Positions 1 to 11,488 of a stretch of 64,000 bases of DNA are shown here, one piece after another. The stretch is from Siphonodentalium dalli (Eukaryota > Mollusca > Scaphopoda > Gadilida > Siphonodentaliidae): assembly GCA_032622095.1 (NCBI GenBank), contig CP136063.1, forward strand, positions 70,471,980-70,535,979, given 5' to 3'. The notes beneath the pieces were generated by a model that saw only the letters and a list, made by a program, of their open reading frames with translations, searched no databases and was not told the origin of the DNA. Both the position numbers and the translations under genes were made by a program. Within the stretch, counting starts at the first letter, position 1. Each line of letters opens with the position of its first letter.

Positions 1-1069
1 TTCAGATCTCCGCACGCGACTTTTCCCGTCTTTTCTAACTCCGCACAAACGGGGCATCAACGGAGTACACCCGCACCCGTAACCCTTTTGAATTTTGCTA
101 CATCTTGACAATCTTGCGAATTTTCTAGCGATTTGTCGCTTGAAAGCAGTTTGGTTGCCAATGAATATGGTCCAGATGATGTTATGGTATATTGATATAT
201 GTTACGCCCAAAGAAGTTACTTAATAAGTATATTAAATGACAAAATAAATCGGTAATTGTATTCGTCGATTCGAATCTCGATCATATTCGATATTTCGGA
301 ATCAAGTTGGAACGGAAAGCGTTTGTTCACCAGAAGGGAAATAAGATTAGTTTAGTAAACTAGATCATTTAGATCGCTTTGTGTAAGGAAAATGGTCTAT
401 AGTCGATGATCATATTCATGTTGTCCCAACAACGTTCAACACAGAAATGACCGCAATCGTGTTTCCTGTACAATTTAAATGAAAGGCACGGGCGCCGCTG
501 AAAACACATCACAACGATTATTTACGCAAACAAATTACCAGAGTACTCCGTGCAAAGAAATCGAGTACGCCCAATAAGAATTACACCACGAAATGTTTTC
601 TCACCTGAGACCGAAAAAGCGCAGTATTTCGTTGACTATTCAGTCGAATTATGACCAGAAACTTTCAGTCGTATTACAATAGGTCATATCATGTATTCCC
701 ATGGAGACACGACCGTCGTTTTGTGGTACAATTCTAGATATTATGAATTGTACCACAAAAATGTGGTACAATCAGTGCAACTTGGATGCTGTCAACGCCT
801 CAAACTTTCAGAAGTAAAACCACACGGGCATTGGTTAATGTCATGCTATATACTGAAGAAAGAGACATACATTGTATAATGACTACCTACTGTACTATAT
901 TGAATTTTATTTAAGATAGAACAAAAATAAGTCTGAAACTGATTTTGTTTTGCAAAAAGGCAAAGAAAAGGGGTCGCACTTCAATAGTGACGTCATGCAT
1001 GTTTGACGTCACAGTTCTAAGAGAAGAACTGTTTGGTGGAAAATCATACCACGCAGAGCTAGAAACTGG
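1..1069. other. No gene seen
   Basis: AT-rich sequence; a 62-codon open frame at 691-879 shows no domain or codon bias. Nothing else recognised. Confidence 0.5.
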
Positions 1070-1217
1070 GCTATTATATATGCCATCAACGTCGTTTTTC
1101 GGTTGATCTATGAGCCTATAGATCGATCAGTAGACGAATAACATACTGTATAATTCCTACTGATCGATCTATAGGCTCATAGATCAACCGAAAAACGACG
1201 TTGATGGCTTATAATTA
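1070..1217. repeat. Perfect 52-bp hairpin
   Basis: 1082-1133 and 1157-1208 are exact reverse complements over 52 bp with a 23-bp loop; imperfect pairing continues outward (ATTATATATG / CTTATAAT). No second copy in the window. Confidence 0.9.
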
Positions 1218-2275
1218 CAACGATAACACTTTATTTTCAACTATCTACTATTAATCCATCTCAGAAAATTAATTGCCAAAACAGGATTTTCCGTTGGACG
1301 ATCTCCGAATTTGGTTGATGGGCCGAAAATAAATTGGCCGAAATTGTCAACGAGCAACTTCACCAAGCAAACTTTCAGAAAATAAATATTTACACCTCAA
1401 CTTCAATTTTCAGCAATGATCTATCCATGATAACAAACATTACTTGTTTGACTACGATTTACGTTTACAATAACTCAATAACAACCCAAAAAATTATCAA
1501 AAAATCAACACACACAGAGTCGAATCCGAAGCGATTGGATAGCGATCTCCGGTAAATTATTAACACTAGCCCCGAGCCCGATGACGATGTAATTTGTAAA
1601 CAAATACCCTGATAACGTCTAATGTTCTCGTGACAAATGCCATGTCATTACCATTGTTATGAAGCAGATAAATGTTAATAGGGTTGTAAACGGGTAACAC
1701 ATTTTATTTATTTCCAATAAAATTATCTATGTTCATCAGCCTGTTGATCACTCTGATTCATGATAATTTGTGTTCACAGTAACTATACACGTTGTCATGG
1801 ACGCTGTTTCGAAAATTGGACAAATGAAAAACGCGGCACAAACTTTTAGTGTTCAGTTGAGCGTTACAAAAACATGAATATGGCTGAAATGAACAGACAT
1901 AAGTATAGTATAGTGTCCGTAAGAAGCCGAAACATGCAATATAGACATCAACTACTTTTTCAAATGTTTCTAGCATTGAATTTTCGAGTTGTTTTTTCAC
2001 TGAAATTCTAATGGAATTCTCGTTCCGCGCTTTCACGTCATCCGGGGACGTCGTGTGGGGCGACGGTTATAGACTCGCCAATTTTTCTTAAAGTGTCACT
2101 ACGCGATGTGACTCGTCTACTGCAACGTCTATGCACTGATAGATCAGGTCACGCGCTAGCCTCTCGATCAATCAAATGCTCGCATTTCGACGAAAACAAT
2201 TGTAGTTGTAATTATATAGCAGGTTGAACGTATGTCACTATAATTTCGATCAAAACATAAAGTCGAATTACAAAA
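1218..2275. other. No gene seen
   Basis: No recognised repeat or coding signal; short frames on both strands have no similarity I recognise. Confidence 0.5.
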
Positions 2276-2512
2276 GAAATAAATACACTGCGCATCGGCG
2301 TGTATAGTAGAATTTGACCACATAAACTGATTGTAGGACTCCGCTTCGCGTCGTCCCACAATCAGTTTCTTTCTATTTTATATGGTTATAAAATATGACC
2401 ACAGAATTTGACCACAGAAACTGATTGTAGGACTCCGCTTCGCGTCGTCCCACAATCAGTTTCTTTGTGGTCAAATACTACTCTACACACCGAAGCGCAG
2501 TGTATTTATTTC
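2276..2512. repeat. Palindrome with two CTCCGCTTCGCGTCGT tips
   Basis: Outer inverted arms (GAAATAAATACACTGCGC and GCGCAGTGTATTTATTTC) enclose two copies of a roughly 50-bp hairpin (AAACTGATTGTAGGACTCCG and its closing arm), tips near 2346 and 2439. Confidence 0.82.
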
Positions 2513-2760
2513 TTAATTGTGTTTCGGATATGTAATAAATATAAAGCCGCATTCGGGTTGGTTTTTGTTAGTGATTACCGCACATCGAGCAGATTGTTGA
2601 CGGATAACCCTTTAGCCTCCGGCGCTCAGGATATCAGTTCGCAATCCGACATCTGGTCTCATGCGATAACCACTAACCGAAACGATGCGGCTCTATACCA
2701 TATCGAACGACACATAAGGACATACATGCAATTGAAGAAAAGGCTATTATCTTAATTTAT
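2500..2760 (+). repeat. Unit R copy 1, unoccupied copy of the 8290-9560 repeat
   Basis: Contains a short inverted-repeat element (2543-2696, ends AAAGCCGCATT and GATGCGGCTCTA) and a flank through CTATTATCTTAATTT. It matches 8290-9560 with two insertions removed (unit S and element D2). The 115-codon open frame across it is chance. Confidence 0.7.
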
Positions 2761-2939
2761 CACATAATTAACCCACAAAACCAGCTTCATAATTATTGGT
2801 AAGACACACGTGTAATATTAGCCAGTGCGATGACGTCACGCTATTATTTAAATGACTTGCGATTGCTGAAGTTTATTATTGTTGTTTTCGATGAATACTT
2901 CGCGTTGCTTCGCGTTTATTTGATCATGTGATAAAAGGT

Positions 2940-3082
2940 ATCTCAAACTCGTTCTATATTATACGTAATTTATCAACCTCGTCCACTAAATTCTATTTGA
3001 GCTTCGGTAAACCTCGGCTCAAATCGAATTTAGTGAACTCGGTTGATAAATTCCATATAAAATAGAAACTCATGTGAGATCC
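2940..3082. repeat. Inverted repeat upstream of element A1
   Basis: TATCTCAAACTCGTTCTATA and later matching inverse words (CACATGAG, TATAAAATAG, AATTTATCAAC / GTTGATAAATT; AAATTCTATTTGAG / CTCAAATCGAATTT) with centre near 3010. Confidence 0.65.
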
Positions 3083-3097
3083 TCTATGCACATGTAG

Positions 3098-3498
3098 TTA
3101 ACCCTTTACCCAACATAAAGGCCCTGTGCCAATGCATTCTCTTATATATGCGAGTCGACCATAGGTCGCCTCGCATATATAAGAGAATGCATTGGCTTAA
3201 CACATTAAAAATTATAAAATTGTTAAAGAATGTAAGAAAAAATGGTAAAAATTGTTAAAAAAAAGATTTTTTTTAGGCCAATGCATTCTCTTATATATGC
3301 GAGGCGACCTATGGTCGACTCGCATATATAAGAGAATGCATTGGCACAGGGCATAACTGTAACTATCACAATGTGGTCAATGAGCCGGTTCCAATGATAT
3401 CCATATTTGTATGGTTCTATTGAGACAGACCGAAGATATTTTAGGCTGTTGAAGCTTTATTTGGCCGGTTTTGGCCGGTTTGTTGGGTAAATGGTTAA
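3098..3498. mobile_element. TTAA-flanked palindrome element, family A copy 1
   Basis: Bounded by TTAA on both sides with ends TTAACCCTTTACCCAACA and TTTGTTGGGTAAATGGTTAA. TTAA duplication plus CCCTTT ends are the signature of piggyBac-like elements, and no transposase is present. Inside are two 69-bp palindromes (3128-3196 and 3277-3345) in opposite orientation around an AT-rich spacer, then a roughly 120-bp unique part with a short hairpin. Confidence 0.85.
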
Positions 3499-3620
3499 AG
3501 CCACATGGCGATTTTCACTACAAAATATACCTAATAATATTCGCTTTTGAATTTGTCCCGGTATCGAAATAGGTCGATAAATACTTGAACTACCTTTCTG
3601 CGGACATTATATAGGTCGAT

Positions 3621-4119
3621 ATAAGGATTAACTGTCATGTGGACTGTTTTTATGGAGATGTAACGGTGAGGTAAGTGGACATAACTTCGGGTTTTACATA
3701 CAAGTTATGTCCACTTACCTCACCGTTACATCTCCATAAAAATAGTCCACATGACAGTTAATCATTATATTTATATACATTTAGCGAGAAAGCCACTTTT
3801 GTAAATATATTTAAATCGAAAAGTGTATCGTGACAAGATCAGCCCAAAATACCCAATAGCACCCTTGACAAAAGTTAATAGGAACAATTTCTCTTCATAT
3901 TGAAACCCGATGATGTATTAAGTCAATCCTGCGCGAGTCCAAATGCGCCCAAAACATTACGCGTTCGTCTTTCCAAACCTAATGACGTATCGATGGTGTT
4001 ATTAGCTTGGTGTTATGAGGCGTTGCGCATTCACCGAGAAATAACTGCAACTAGCCACGTGGGCGCCGACCAATCAGAATGCTGGATTTAGTGATGACAA
4101 CACTTAGTATGTAAATATA
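3621..4119 (+). mobile_element. Family D hairpin-headed element, copy 1
   Basis: Starts with a near-perfect hairpin of about 65-bp arms (AAGGATTAACTGTCATGTGG ... CCACATGACAGTTAATC) and continues for about 350 bp of conserved non-coding sequence ending CACTTAGTATGTAAATATA. Copies at 8999 and 48436 have the same extent. Flanked by a 35-bp direct repeat (3579-3613 and 4119-4153). A 63-codon open frame inside is not conserved as protein. Confidence 0.8.
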
Positions 4120-4153
4120 AATACTTGAACTACATTTCTGCGGACATTATATA

Positions 4154-5205
4154 TCACAGAAAGACGCATTGAAGTCAAACAAATACAACTTTGAACACAT
4201 TGTTTGGGTCCCAAACAAACGAACACCAGTCATGTGTCAGGCATGGAACAGAAAAGAGCGTTCCGTGTTAGTCTATTCTTGATATGGTAGCAATGAAGAG
4301 CGTTTGTTTCTCTTCTGTGCTAAACAATTACAGCAGCTGGGAGATGGATGTGACCATGGCAAGTCTTTTTTTTCAGAGCACATGAAACCTATGTATCGGT
4401 ATTTCATGCATTTGTCAACATACCTCATTGCAAATTACCTAGACAAAATTTGGATGCTCGAATGAGCCATGGCGATGTCCGATTAATGTCTATAGATGTG
4501 GTGAAAAAGTGTGGTGATAAGAAAACATATTCTTAACATCCAGATATGGTGCATGTAAGATAAGACTATTCCCTCTATTTCACAACTGTTCTACAGTACA
4601 ATAACACCCAGAAGTGGCATGCATATTAAATGAGTTGTATTTGAGAATATTAATCCATTTGAAACTGGCATAATTTGAGCATAATTCGCATTTTTCCCCT
4701 CAGTTTTTCATTTGTTTTAAACACTACGTACTACCACAGTGCTAATTTATTTCTGGGCTGCACCGTAAATTGTGCTAACTTTTAACACAGGGGTAACTTC
4801 GAGTCGGGGTCGTTTTTTTTTCAAATAAAGTTTCATTATCTTCCCGTAAATGAGAAATCCTGAAAATAATCAGCATGTCCATTTGTTATACATTTTCCCC
4901 TTATTCTACATTAAAATGTTTTATTTCTCATATATTAATTTCTCTTTATTCTTTATGGCCAAGATATTTTTTTATGCAGGAATAATTGTTTTTTGATAAT
5001 TTAAAAAAATGATATCCTGGAAACTATTACATTGTAATGTGAGAAGTAGGTTACTAATGGCTTCTTTCACTCACTCACTCACCATTCACGCAATGACCTT
5101 AAGAATATCTCCCTGTCGCTAAATGCCGTTTTTATCTCAACATGACATGGTCAAGTTTGAACTATTGACATGAATAATTTATTGACGTCCGTCAACAATT
5201 TACTT
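4154..5205. other. No gene seen
   Basis: AT-rich unique sequence. The stretch at 4495-4760 resembles 9570-9880 (GATATGGTGCATGTAAGATA, CATTTGAAACTGG), a diverged repeat that follows family D copies 1 and 2. Confidence 0.5.
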
Positions 5206-5700
5206 TGTCACACCCCACAGGCCACATCCCTCATCAAATCGTCACCAAACTTCATATGGTCTTCGGGATGACCTCTTCCCCCCCCCCCATGTAAAATATG
5301 GCCACCAGCTGCCATCTTGGATTACAAATTTGAATGCATCGGCACACCCTGCAACTCGCATTTATTGGATAAATGTCTTGAAATTAACAGGCATGTTTAG
5401 GATCACCTCTAGATGGGAAAAACATGGCTTTCGGCAGACATCTTGGATTTTTCTCTTTGCATGACTAAACCAGCACACCATACAGACCACATCCCTCATC
5501 GGATCATCACCACACTTTATCTGTACCTTGTGGGTGACATCTAGATGGGAGTCATCGATTTTTCCCCAAAAAATTATTGAATATGGCCACTTGGATTTAA
5601 CTTTTTGCATGACTAAGTCCTTCGACCCAAACTACAGGCCACACCCATCATCCGATCGACACCAAACTTCATACGGATCTTCAGGGTGACCATTCGGGAC
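5206..5700 (+). repeat. Tandem ~165-bp repeat, ACCAAACTTCATA type
   Basis: About three diverged units, each with CACATCCCTCATC, ATCACCAAACTTCATA, a GACCTCTAGATGGGA word and GCCATCTTGGAT, ending in GCATGACTAAATCC. Also found at 36540-37320 and as a weak single unit at 63650-63780. The minus-strand open frame (5362-5610) is chance. Confidence 0.75.
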
Positions 5701-6452
5701 ATGAATAAAATGTTCGTTTACAATATTGCCCCTAGTTTTGTGCTCCACTTCAACCGTTTTAGACAAGCACTTAGTTCTTTGATGCATATATATATACACA
5801 CACCCGTACTGATGTGGGTAACATATGAGTGTTGAACCTTATTTGACAAGTTTAATTAATGAATGTTTTGTGATTTTCTGAGATTTCTGGTGCTTGAGCT
5901 TGAGCTTACACAATTGCCACTTCATCCGGATTGTTATTTAAAATATTTCACACCCTTTGCCTTATCCCGCTAGTTTCACCGTTTGTCATAAAACTGCCCT
6001 TGGAAAGCACCTGTGTTGGAGGGGGGGTGTCCAAACTCGCACAGGGAAAAACTTGCGTTCCCGAGGTGATGGGTCCCAAACATTAAAACACCAAACTTTC
6101 AACCTTGTATTGGAGTTTGTCCCTGACCTTCGTGTTCGGATTATTTAAACCATTGGTGACACGTCAGAAAGTCAAATATATATAGGCTACCTACGACCTA
6201 AAGCGTTGGCTTTAGTCAGTTATCACGATTTCTCATCATATGATTTCGCACTTATCAAGATGCATCGCAGTAAATCAGCCCCAAGGTCATACGAGGCATA
6301 TCATGCTGTTCATATTTGCAAACTTGAAAACTCATAACTAAAATATTCATTTACTTTGTGCATTTGAACGAAAGTTTACAATTCTCAGTTAGAGGAGTGA
6401 GAAGAAAGCATCGTTATTTCGGCAATTCATAGAAAATAGTGGATTTATTGAC
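5700..6452. promoter_or_regulatory. Presumed 5' UTR and promoter region of exon 1a
   Basis: No coding signal. A TATA-like run AAATATATATAGG lies at 6173-6185. The start site is not determined; the role is inferred only from position before exon 1a. Confidence 0.3.
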
Positions 6453-7082
6453 ATGAGTTCCGACGATCTACGTGATGATAGCGTCAGTAGCTCGTTAATG
6501 ACGTCACCTAATAGCTCGGTCAAAAGGAAAAACAATAACGCTTTGAAGCATGTTGATCTCTGGCGCAATGGTACTGATGGACGCCACTCGCCATTAAAGA
6601 GACAGGTACCTGTATTCGAACCCGTAGCCGCAACAGATGAAAGTACACGTTCAACGGAGATGTCAGAGAATCAGCAAACCGATTGCTTGTACCTGAACTC
6701 TGCTCGGTGGAAACCGGGGCAACATAATGTCAAGATGGCGGCGCCAATTTTTGGATTGCAAGCTGACGATGACGATCACGGTGGAGAGAAACATACACAT
6801 TGCTCATCACCAGAAAGCGTCCCATTGGACAAGGAACACTTGCTATTAAAGAAATCAAGTTCAGTTGAGTTTGGTCAGAATTACTTAAATACGGGCGATT
6901 GTCGTCCTAACGCGTCTAGACGAAATGCCAGGAGGGCTCCCGCTTTGTTCAGCAAGGAAATATTTGAAGGAATTGGTCGGATAGTGGACGTTCTGCCTAC
7001 ATTGTCTTACTTTCAGAGTAGTGCGAGTATATGGAATATATATGAAAAACCACATAAAAGGTCGAGAGAGGATAATGGTGAT
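6453..7082 (+). CDS. SLC12A2-like: Alternative first coding exon 1a, NKCC N-terminal tail
   Basis: Open from ATG for 210 codons to a clean donor (GAT then gtaagt), phase 0, matching exon 2. Reading through the donor adds 11 codons and then a stop. Residues 1-150 are polar, Ser-rich and of low similarity. Near residue 179 it carries IVDVLPTLSYF, which aligns with FVDVLPSIDYY of exon 1b and with the V-P-x-x-x-Y block just before TM1 in SLC12 transporters. The R-P-S/T block that follows in 1b and in vertebrates is not kept. No RFx[V/I] docking motif for SPAK/OSR1 kinases is visible. A TATA-like run (6174-6184) lies about 270 bp upstream. Its use as an alternative start, not a decayed duplicate, is inferred from the intact frame and donor. 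Confidence 0.8.
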
Positions 7083-7743
7083 GTAAGTATGCACTGTTTT
7101 CCCGATTATTCGTTTTAAGAACAGTGATATCTCAATGTCACAAACCGGCCGTTCCGATAAGAAGTACACATTTGTTTTTCTTCTGATTAAATATATTTTT
7201 ATTACACGTAATACAATATTACAAGAGGGATCGGGGCATAATTTTGACAACTTACACCCACCCCTCTTCCATTAACATTTCAACAAATACAATGTAGCTG
7301 AGGAACATAACATATATACAGGTGTGTTTGTGGTTGCGGTCAGTCCTATCCTTTCATCTGAGATTGTCAACGTTTGTAACGCACGGGAGGATCGGCAATA
7401 TTTTCTGCAGAGGGCGCCTTATTAAATCGTTTCGTTGATGAAATTTATGAATGTACAAACTGGAAAAGAATTACATTGCGTCGATTCGATTCTGATGATA
7501 TCCATGTGAGTAAGGAGGAAATGTTAGATATTGTAAATTGGTGGGTTGCAATCTTGTCGAAAAGTTTGTTCACGCATATGGAGATAATAGTAACATAATT
7601 TAATTTCGGTTCAACACCAATATTATTACACATCCGTTGTTGTATATATATATATATAGTTCGAGCCTATATGATATGTGGTTATTTTCGACATTTTGCC
7701 AAAGGGCGGCCCTGGATTCTCCACAGAGACGCATAGCGTAATT
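7083..7743. other. Intron after exon 1a, no gene seen
   Basis: No exon 2-like sequence here, which supports exon 1a being an alternative start, not a separate gene copy. TA-rich run at 7644-7658. Confidence 0.5.
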
Positions 7744-8187
7744 GTGACCCGCCATATCAAATCCAGTGCCAAATCCAGTGCCAATGCATTCTCTTATATA
7801 TGCGAGTCGACCATAGGTCGCCTCGCATATATAAGAGAATGCATTGGCTTAACAATTTTTTATCATGTTTTTTAAATAAATGTTTCTTACAATTTTTAGG
7901 ACATAAAATAAAAAAACATCCATTACCCTGCAGGGAGCCCCACACATATATAGAAGCACATAGAAGAGTGTCGTCTGCTCATGTTTGTCTGCGGCTCTGT
8001 ATGGGTGAAATTATAAAATTGTTAAAGAATACAAGAACAAATTATTAAAATTGTAAAAAATTGTTAGGCCAATACATTCTCTTATACATGCGAGGCGACC
8101 TATGGTCGACTCGCATATATAAGAGAATGCATTGGCACAGGGTAAAAAAAATCCCGACTTCCGACTGGATTTGATATGGCGGGTCAC
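7744..8187. mobile_element. Family B palindrome element, copy 1
   Basis: Ends GTGACCCGCC and GGCGGGTCAC, flanked by AATT on each side (4-bp duplication, itself palindromic). Carries two opposed 69-bp palindromes like those of family A, but with different ends and a different centre (contains GAGCCCCACACATATATAG). Orientation is reversed relative to copies 2, 3 and 5. Confidence 0.83.
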
Positions 8188-8289
8188 AATTACGTTGCTA
8201 AAGGCGACGTAACGATAATTTCAGGAATTTGTGTCAATATAACAAAGTCATTCTTAAACAACGAATGTCGATCGGGAAAAACTCAGAAT

Positions 8290-8477
8290 AATATCAAATG
8301 TGTTTTGAATATCTAATAATTATAGAGCCGCATTCGTGTTGGTTTTTTGTTAGTGATTACCGCACCTCGAGCAGATTGTTGACTGATAACCCTTTAACCT
8401 CCGGCTCTCAGGATATTCTCCAGCCATCCGCTCTCATGCGATAATCGCTAACCGAAAGCAACACATTGCGGCTCTAT
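8290..8477 (+). repeat. Unit R copy 2
   Basis: Second copy of the unit at 2543-2696, ends AGAGCCGCATT and ATTGCGGCTCTA. It is followed by insertion S and then D2, after which the shared flank resumes at 9511. Confidence 0.7.
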
Positions 8478-8977
8478 ATACAGTACCAGTCAGAAGAAGT
8501 GTCACATTGAGGCGCGCATTTATTTCGATATTGAGCGCGCTTCTAAAAAGTCACGATTATAGCGCAATACCAAAAATCTGTCGCGCTTATTATTGCGATA
8601 TAGAGCGTTAAATATTTCGATATTAAGCCTGCAAAATGTCATACAGACCCGATAGTGTTATATTAGATCAGTACTGTGCCTATAGGGTATATATAGTATA
8701 CATATAGCATTTACAACTATAACTATATATATATACAAATCTAAAACATTGTCTCTATATTTATTCAATGAACAATATAGACGAAGCACTAATTTGCTTT
8801 AAGTGTCACAATGTTGAGCGCAAGATGTCGCAATTTTAAGCGCGAAATATTGCGATATTAAGCGCAAAATATTGCAATAATATCGCAAGCGGTGCGCTAT
8901 TAAGCGTTTCCACTTACAATATTGTTGCGATATTGGGTTCGAAAATAGCGCGCTTAATATACCACTTCTGCATGTAT
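8478..8977. mobile_element. Insertion S with imperfect terminal inverted repeats
   Basis: Present here and absent from the corresponding place at 2697. Ends CAGAAGAAGTG and CACTTCTGCATG are inverted. The interior is dense in CGATATT/GCGCAAAATATTGC words, seen in both orientations. No coding capacity; probably a small DNA transposon. Confidence 0.65.
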
Positions 8978-8998
8978 CAAACGACACACAAGGACATA

Positions 8999-9510
8999 CA
9001 TAAGGAATAACTGTCATGTGGACTGTTTTTATGGAGATGTAACCGTGAGGTAAGTGGTCATAACTTTTGTAAAACCCGAAGGGTTTTATATACGAGTTAT
9101 GGCCACTTACCCCACGGTTATATCTCCATAAAAACAATCAACATGACAGTTAATCCTTATATTTATATACATTTAGCGAAAAAGCCACGTTTGTAAATGT
9201 ATTTAAATCGAAAAGTGTATCGTGACAAAACCAGCCCAAAATATCCCATAGCACCCTTGGCAAAAGTTAACAGGAACAATTTCTTTATATTGAAACCTGA
9301 TGATTTAATTTAAGTCAATCCTGCGCGAGTCCAAATGCGCCCAAAACATTACGCGTTTTTCTTTCCGGTATCGATGACGTTAGGTGTAATTATGGGGTTG
9401 CATTTATGAGCTGCTGCGCGTTCACCGATAAATATCTGCAACAAGTCACGTGGGCGCCGACTAATCGGAATGCTGGATTTAGTGATAATCACACTTAGTA
9501 TGTAAATATA
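8999..9510 (+). mobile_element. Family D copy 2, with matching empty site
   Basis: Same hairpin head and conserved tail as copy 1. The flanks (GGACATACAT before, ATGCAATTGAAG after) match the uninterrupted sequence at 2718-2737, so the exact insertion is visible. The apparent target duplication is only AT. Confidence 0.83.
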
Positions 9511-11488
9511 TGCAATTGAAGACAACTCTATTATCTTAATGTATATGTACATGTAGTTAAGGTATGTTAATGTGGTGAAAAATTAGGTGACAAGAAAACA
9601 AATTCTCAAAAGCCAGATATGGTACATATAAGATACGGTTGTATTGCCTAAATGTCACTTGCACGACTGTTCTAAAGCACACAAATCATCAGAAGTGGAA
9701 GCATGCATATTAAATGATTTGTATTGGAGAAATATTATTCCATTTGAAACTGGTATAATTTGAGCACATGGTTTGCTACGAAATGTAAAGTTTATAGCTT
9801 TTTGAGAAATACGCTGAAATTTATTGGTGATTTTTCAGTTTTTCATTTGTTCTAAACAATGACTATCATATTACTAATTTCTGGACTCTATGTGCTATTG
9901 TTTTGCTTATCTAATCCATCTATAAGTAAGTTCACTAACTCGCGGTGAATCCGCCATTTGGTCTCCGGAGGTCAAAGTTAAGAAGTAGCATCTATTTTTA
10001 GCATATGGCTCCAGTCTGGGAATTCCCTAAATAAGATAGCAACAGTTCGTTACCAACTCGCAGGTGCGACAACTTCATTAAACTAATTAAACAATCACCC
10101 TGAATACATACAATACGTAGATTTCGCGCGGTAGATGGATTGAGTGTATCACATATATGTTTTTGCGTTATATTTTTTATCGCAATTACTCGCTATTTAT
10201 AATTTATCAGTAAATTATGAGAAGTTCGTTGACTAAACATAGCTTAAACGTCTGAATGTCCGCATCGTCACCATATCCTAACTCTGTAGATGACATGGCC
10301 ACAAAACAATTATTAAACCCGTAGTTGCACTCAGAATAACTTAAATTGTGCCATCAAAATGCTAATAAAACAATGCTCGCACTGTTGAATGTTTACAAAT
10401 TGATGCAAGCTACTTCTTAACTTTGACCTTTTACCGGTGGGTTGGGTAAAATTCTAGGAATCGGACCATATATAACCATCGGCCATCTTGAAAATCGCGA
10501 AACAGTGAATAGGCTTATTGCTAACACAGCCAATATACCCGAAGTCCATATATATATATGACAATCTTACAATGACTGCGTTTAACGCAAACCTACCGCA
10601 ACTGAGTTTCATCTTCTGGTTACTTTTCAACAAACAAACGTAGCAGTTTAGTATAATAATTGTCCGCGATAATGCATGGTTTTTCGTCGAATTGTTGGGA
10701 GTTGTCAAAGCCACAAGAAAACAATTTGAGAAAAATATCTGTACTTATTCTTAAGCTACATGTATAGCATCACTTTGTCCAATAAAACTCATACACGTAT
10801 GTAGCTCAACATGACTTACAAATAGCAACGTGACAACAAAGCAGGGTTGATCAGTACAACTATGTGCAGAATGTAACATGCCTATGCACCTGTACAAATT
10901 AACAATCGAGATGATTACGAGCACATTCATATGCTAAAAAGTGACAAGCGGGGGAGAAAAGATGTCTTTGTCTTCACATGTAATTGCTATTAGCGTTCGG
11001 ATAATATATAATTCAGTCTTGATTTTACAATTGTAATTACGTTCCACGTTGTCACAAAGTTTCTGACGTAAACCAAGTGACCAGGTGCAAAGTTATCAAA
11101 CGGCAAGGTTCACTCTTTTTTCTTGAAAATCTTTGTACAAGGAACCTCGATAGAATACAAATTATGCTCGTAACTCATTGCCGATACCACTTGCATGCAT
11201 AAACACCTATCAACACCAGCAACGAGGACATATCATATTGCGTGACTGTGATGAAACTACCGTCACGACGGTCTAGGTTACATAATCATAGCAACTGCAT
11301 GATGCTATAGCCACAGCTGTGTGTGTTTGATTTTGTGGATTATTTCATTGATCATTTAAATCAAAACCTGTTACAATGACATCACTGATGACGTTAGTGA
11401 ACTTTTAACGTACATGTGGCATATACCGACTATATTGTTGCAATCTTCGATATGAATTTATAAGGGAAAAGGGACGTATTCTTGAGTA
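9511..11488. promoter_or_regulatory. Region upstream of exon 1b
   Basis: Contains the end of repeat unit R and a diverged repeat to about 9880; the rest is unique. A TGATGACGTTAG word (11387-11398) resembles a CRE/AP-1 type site, and TTTATAAGGG lies at 11457. Promoter function is inferred only from position. Confidence 0.3.

Noticed and set aside
3900-4091. 63-codon frame repeated in family D copies
   Set aside because: Copies at 9300 and 48720 have frameshifts and stops, so the DNA is conserved and not the protein.
6453-7082. Exon 1a as a separate neighbouring gene or tandem NKCC copy
   Set aside because: No exon 2 or membrane exon lies between 7083 and 11488, and its donor phase fits exon 2 at 14057.
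7800-8048. Open frames over family A and B palindromes (words like [20 protein letters not shown])
   Set aside because: The same peptide appears at every copy because the palindrome is stop-free in that frame; no start, domain or context supports translation.
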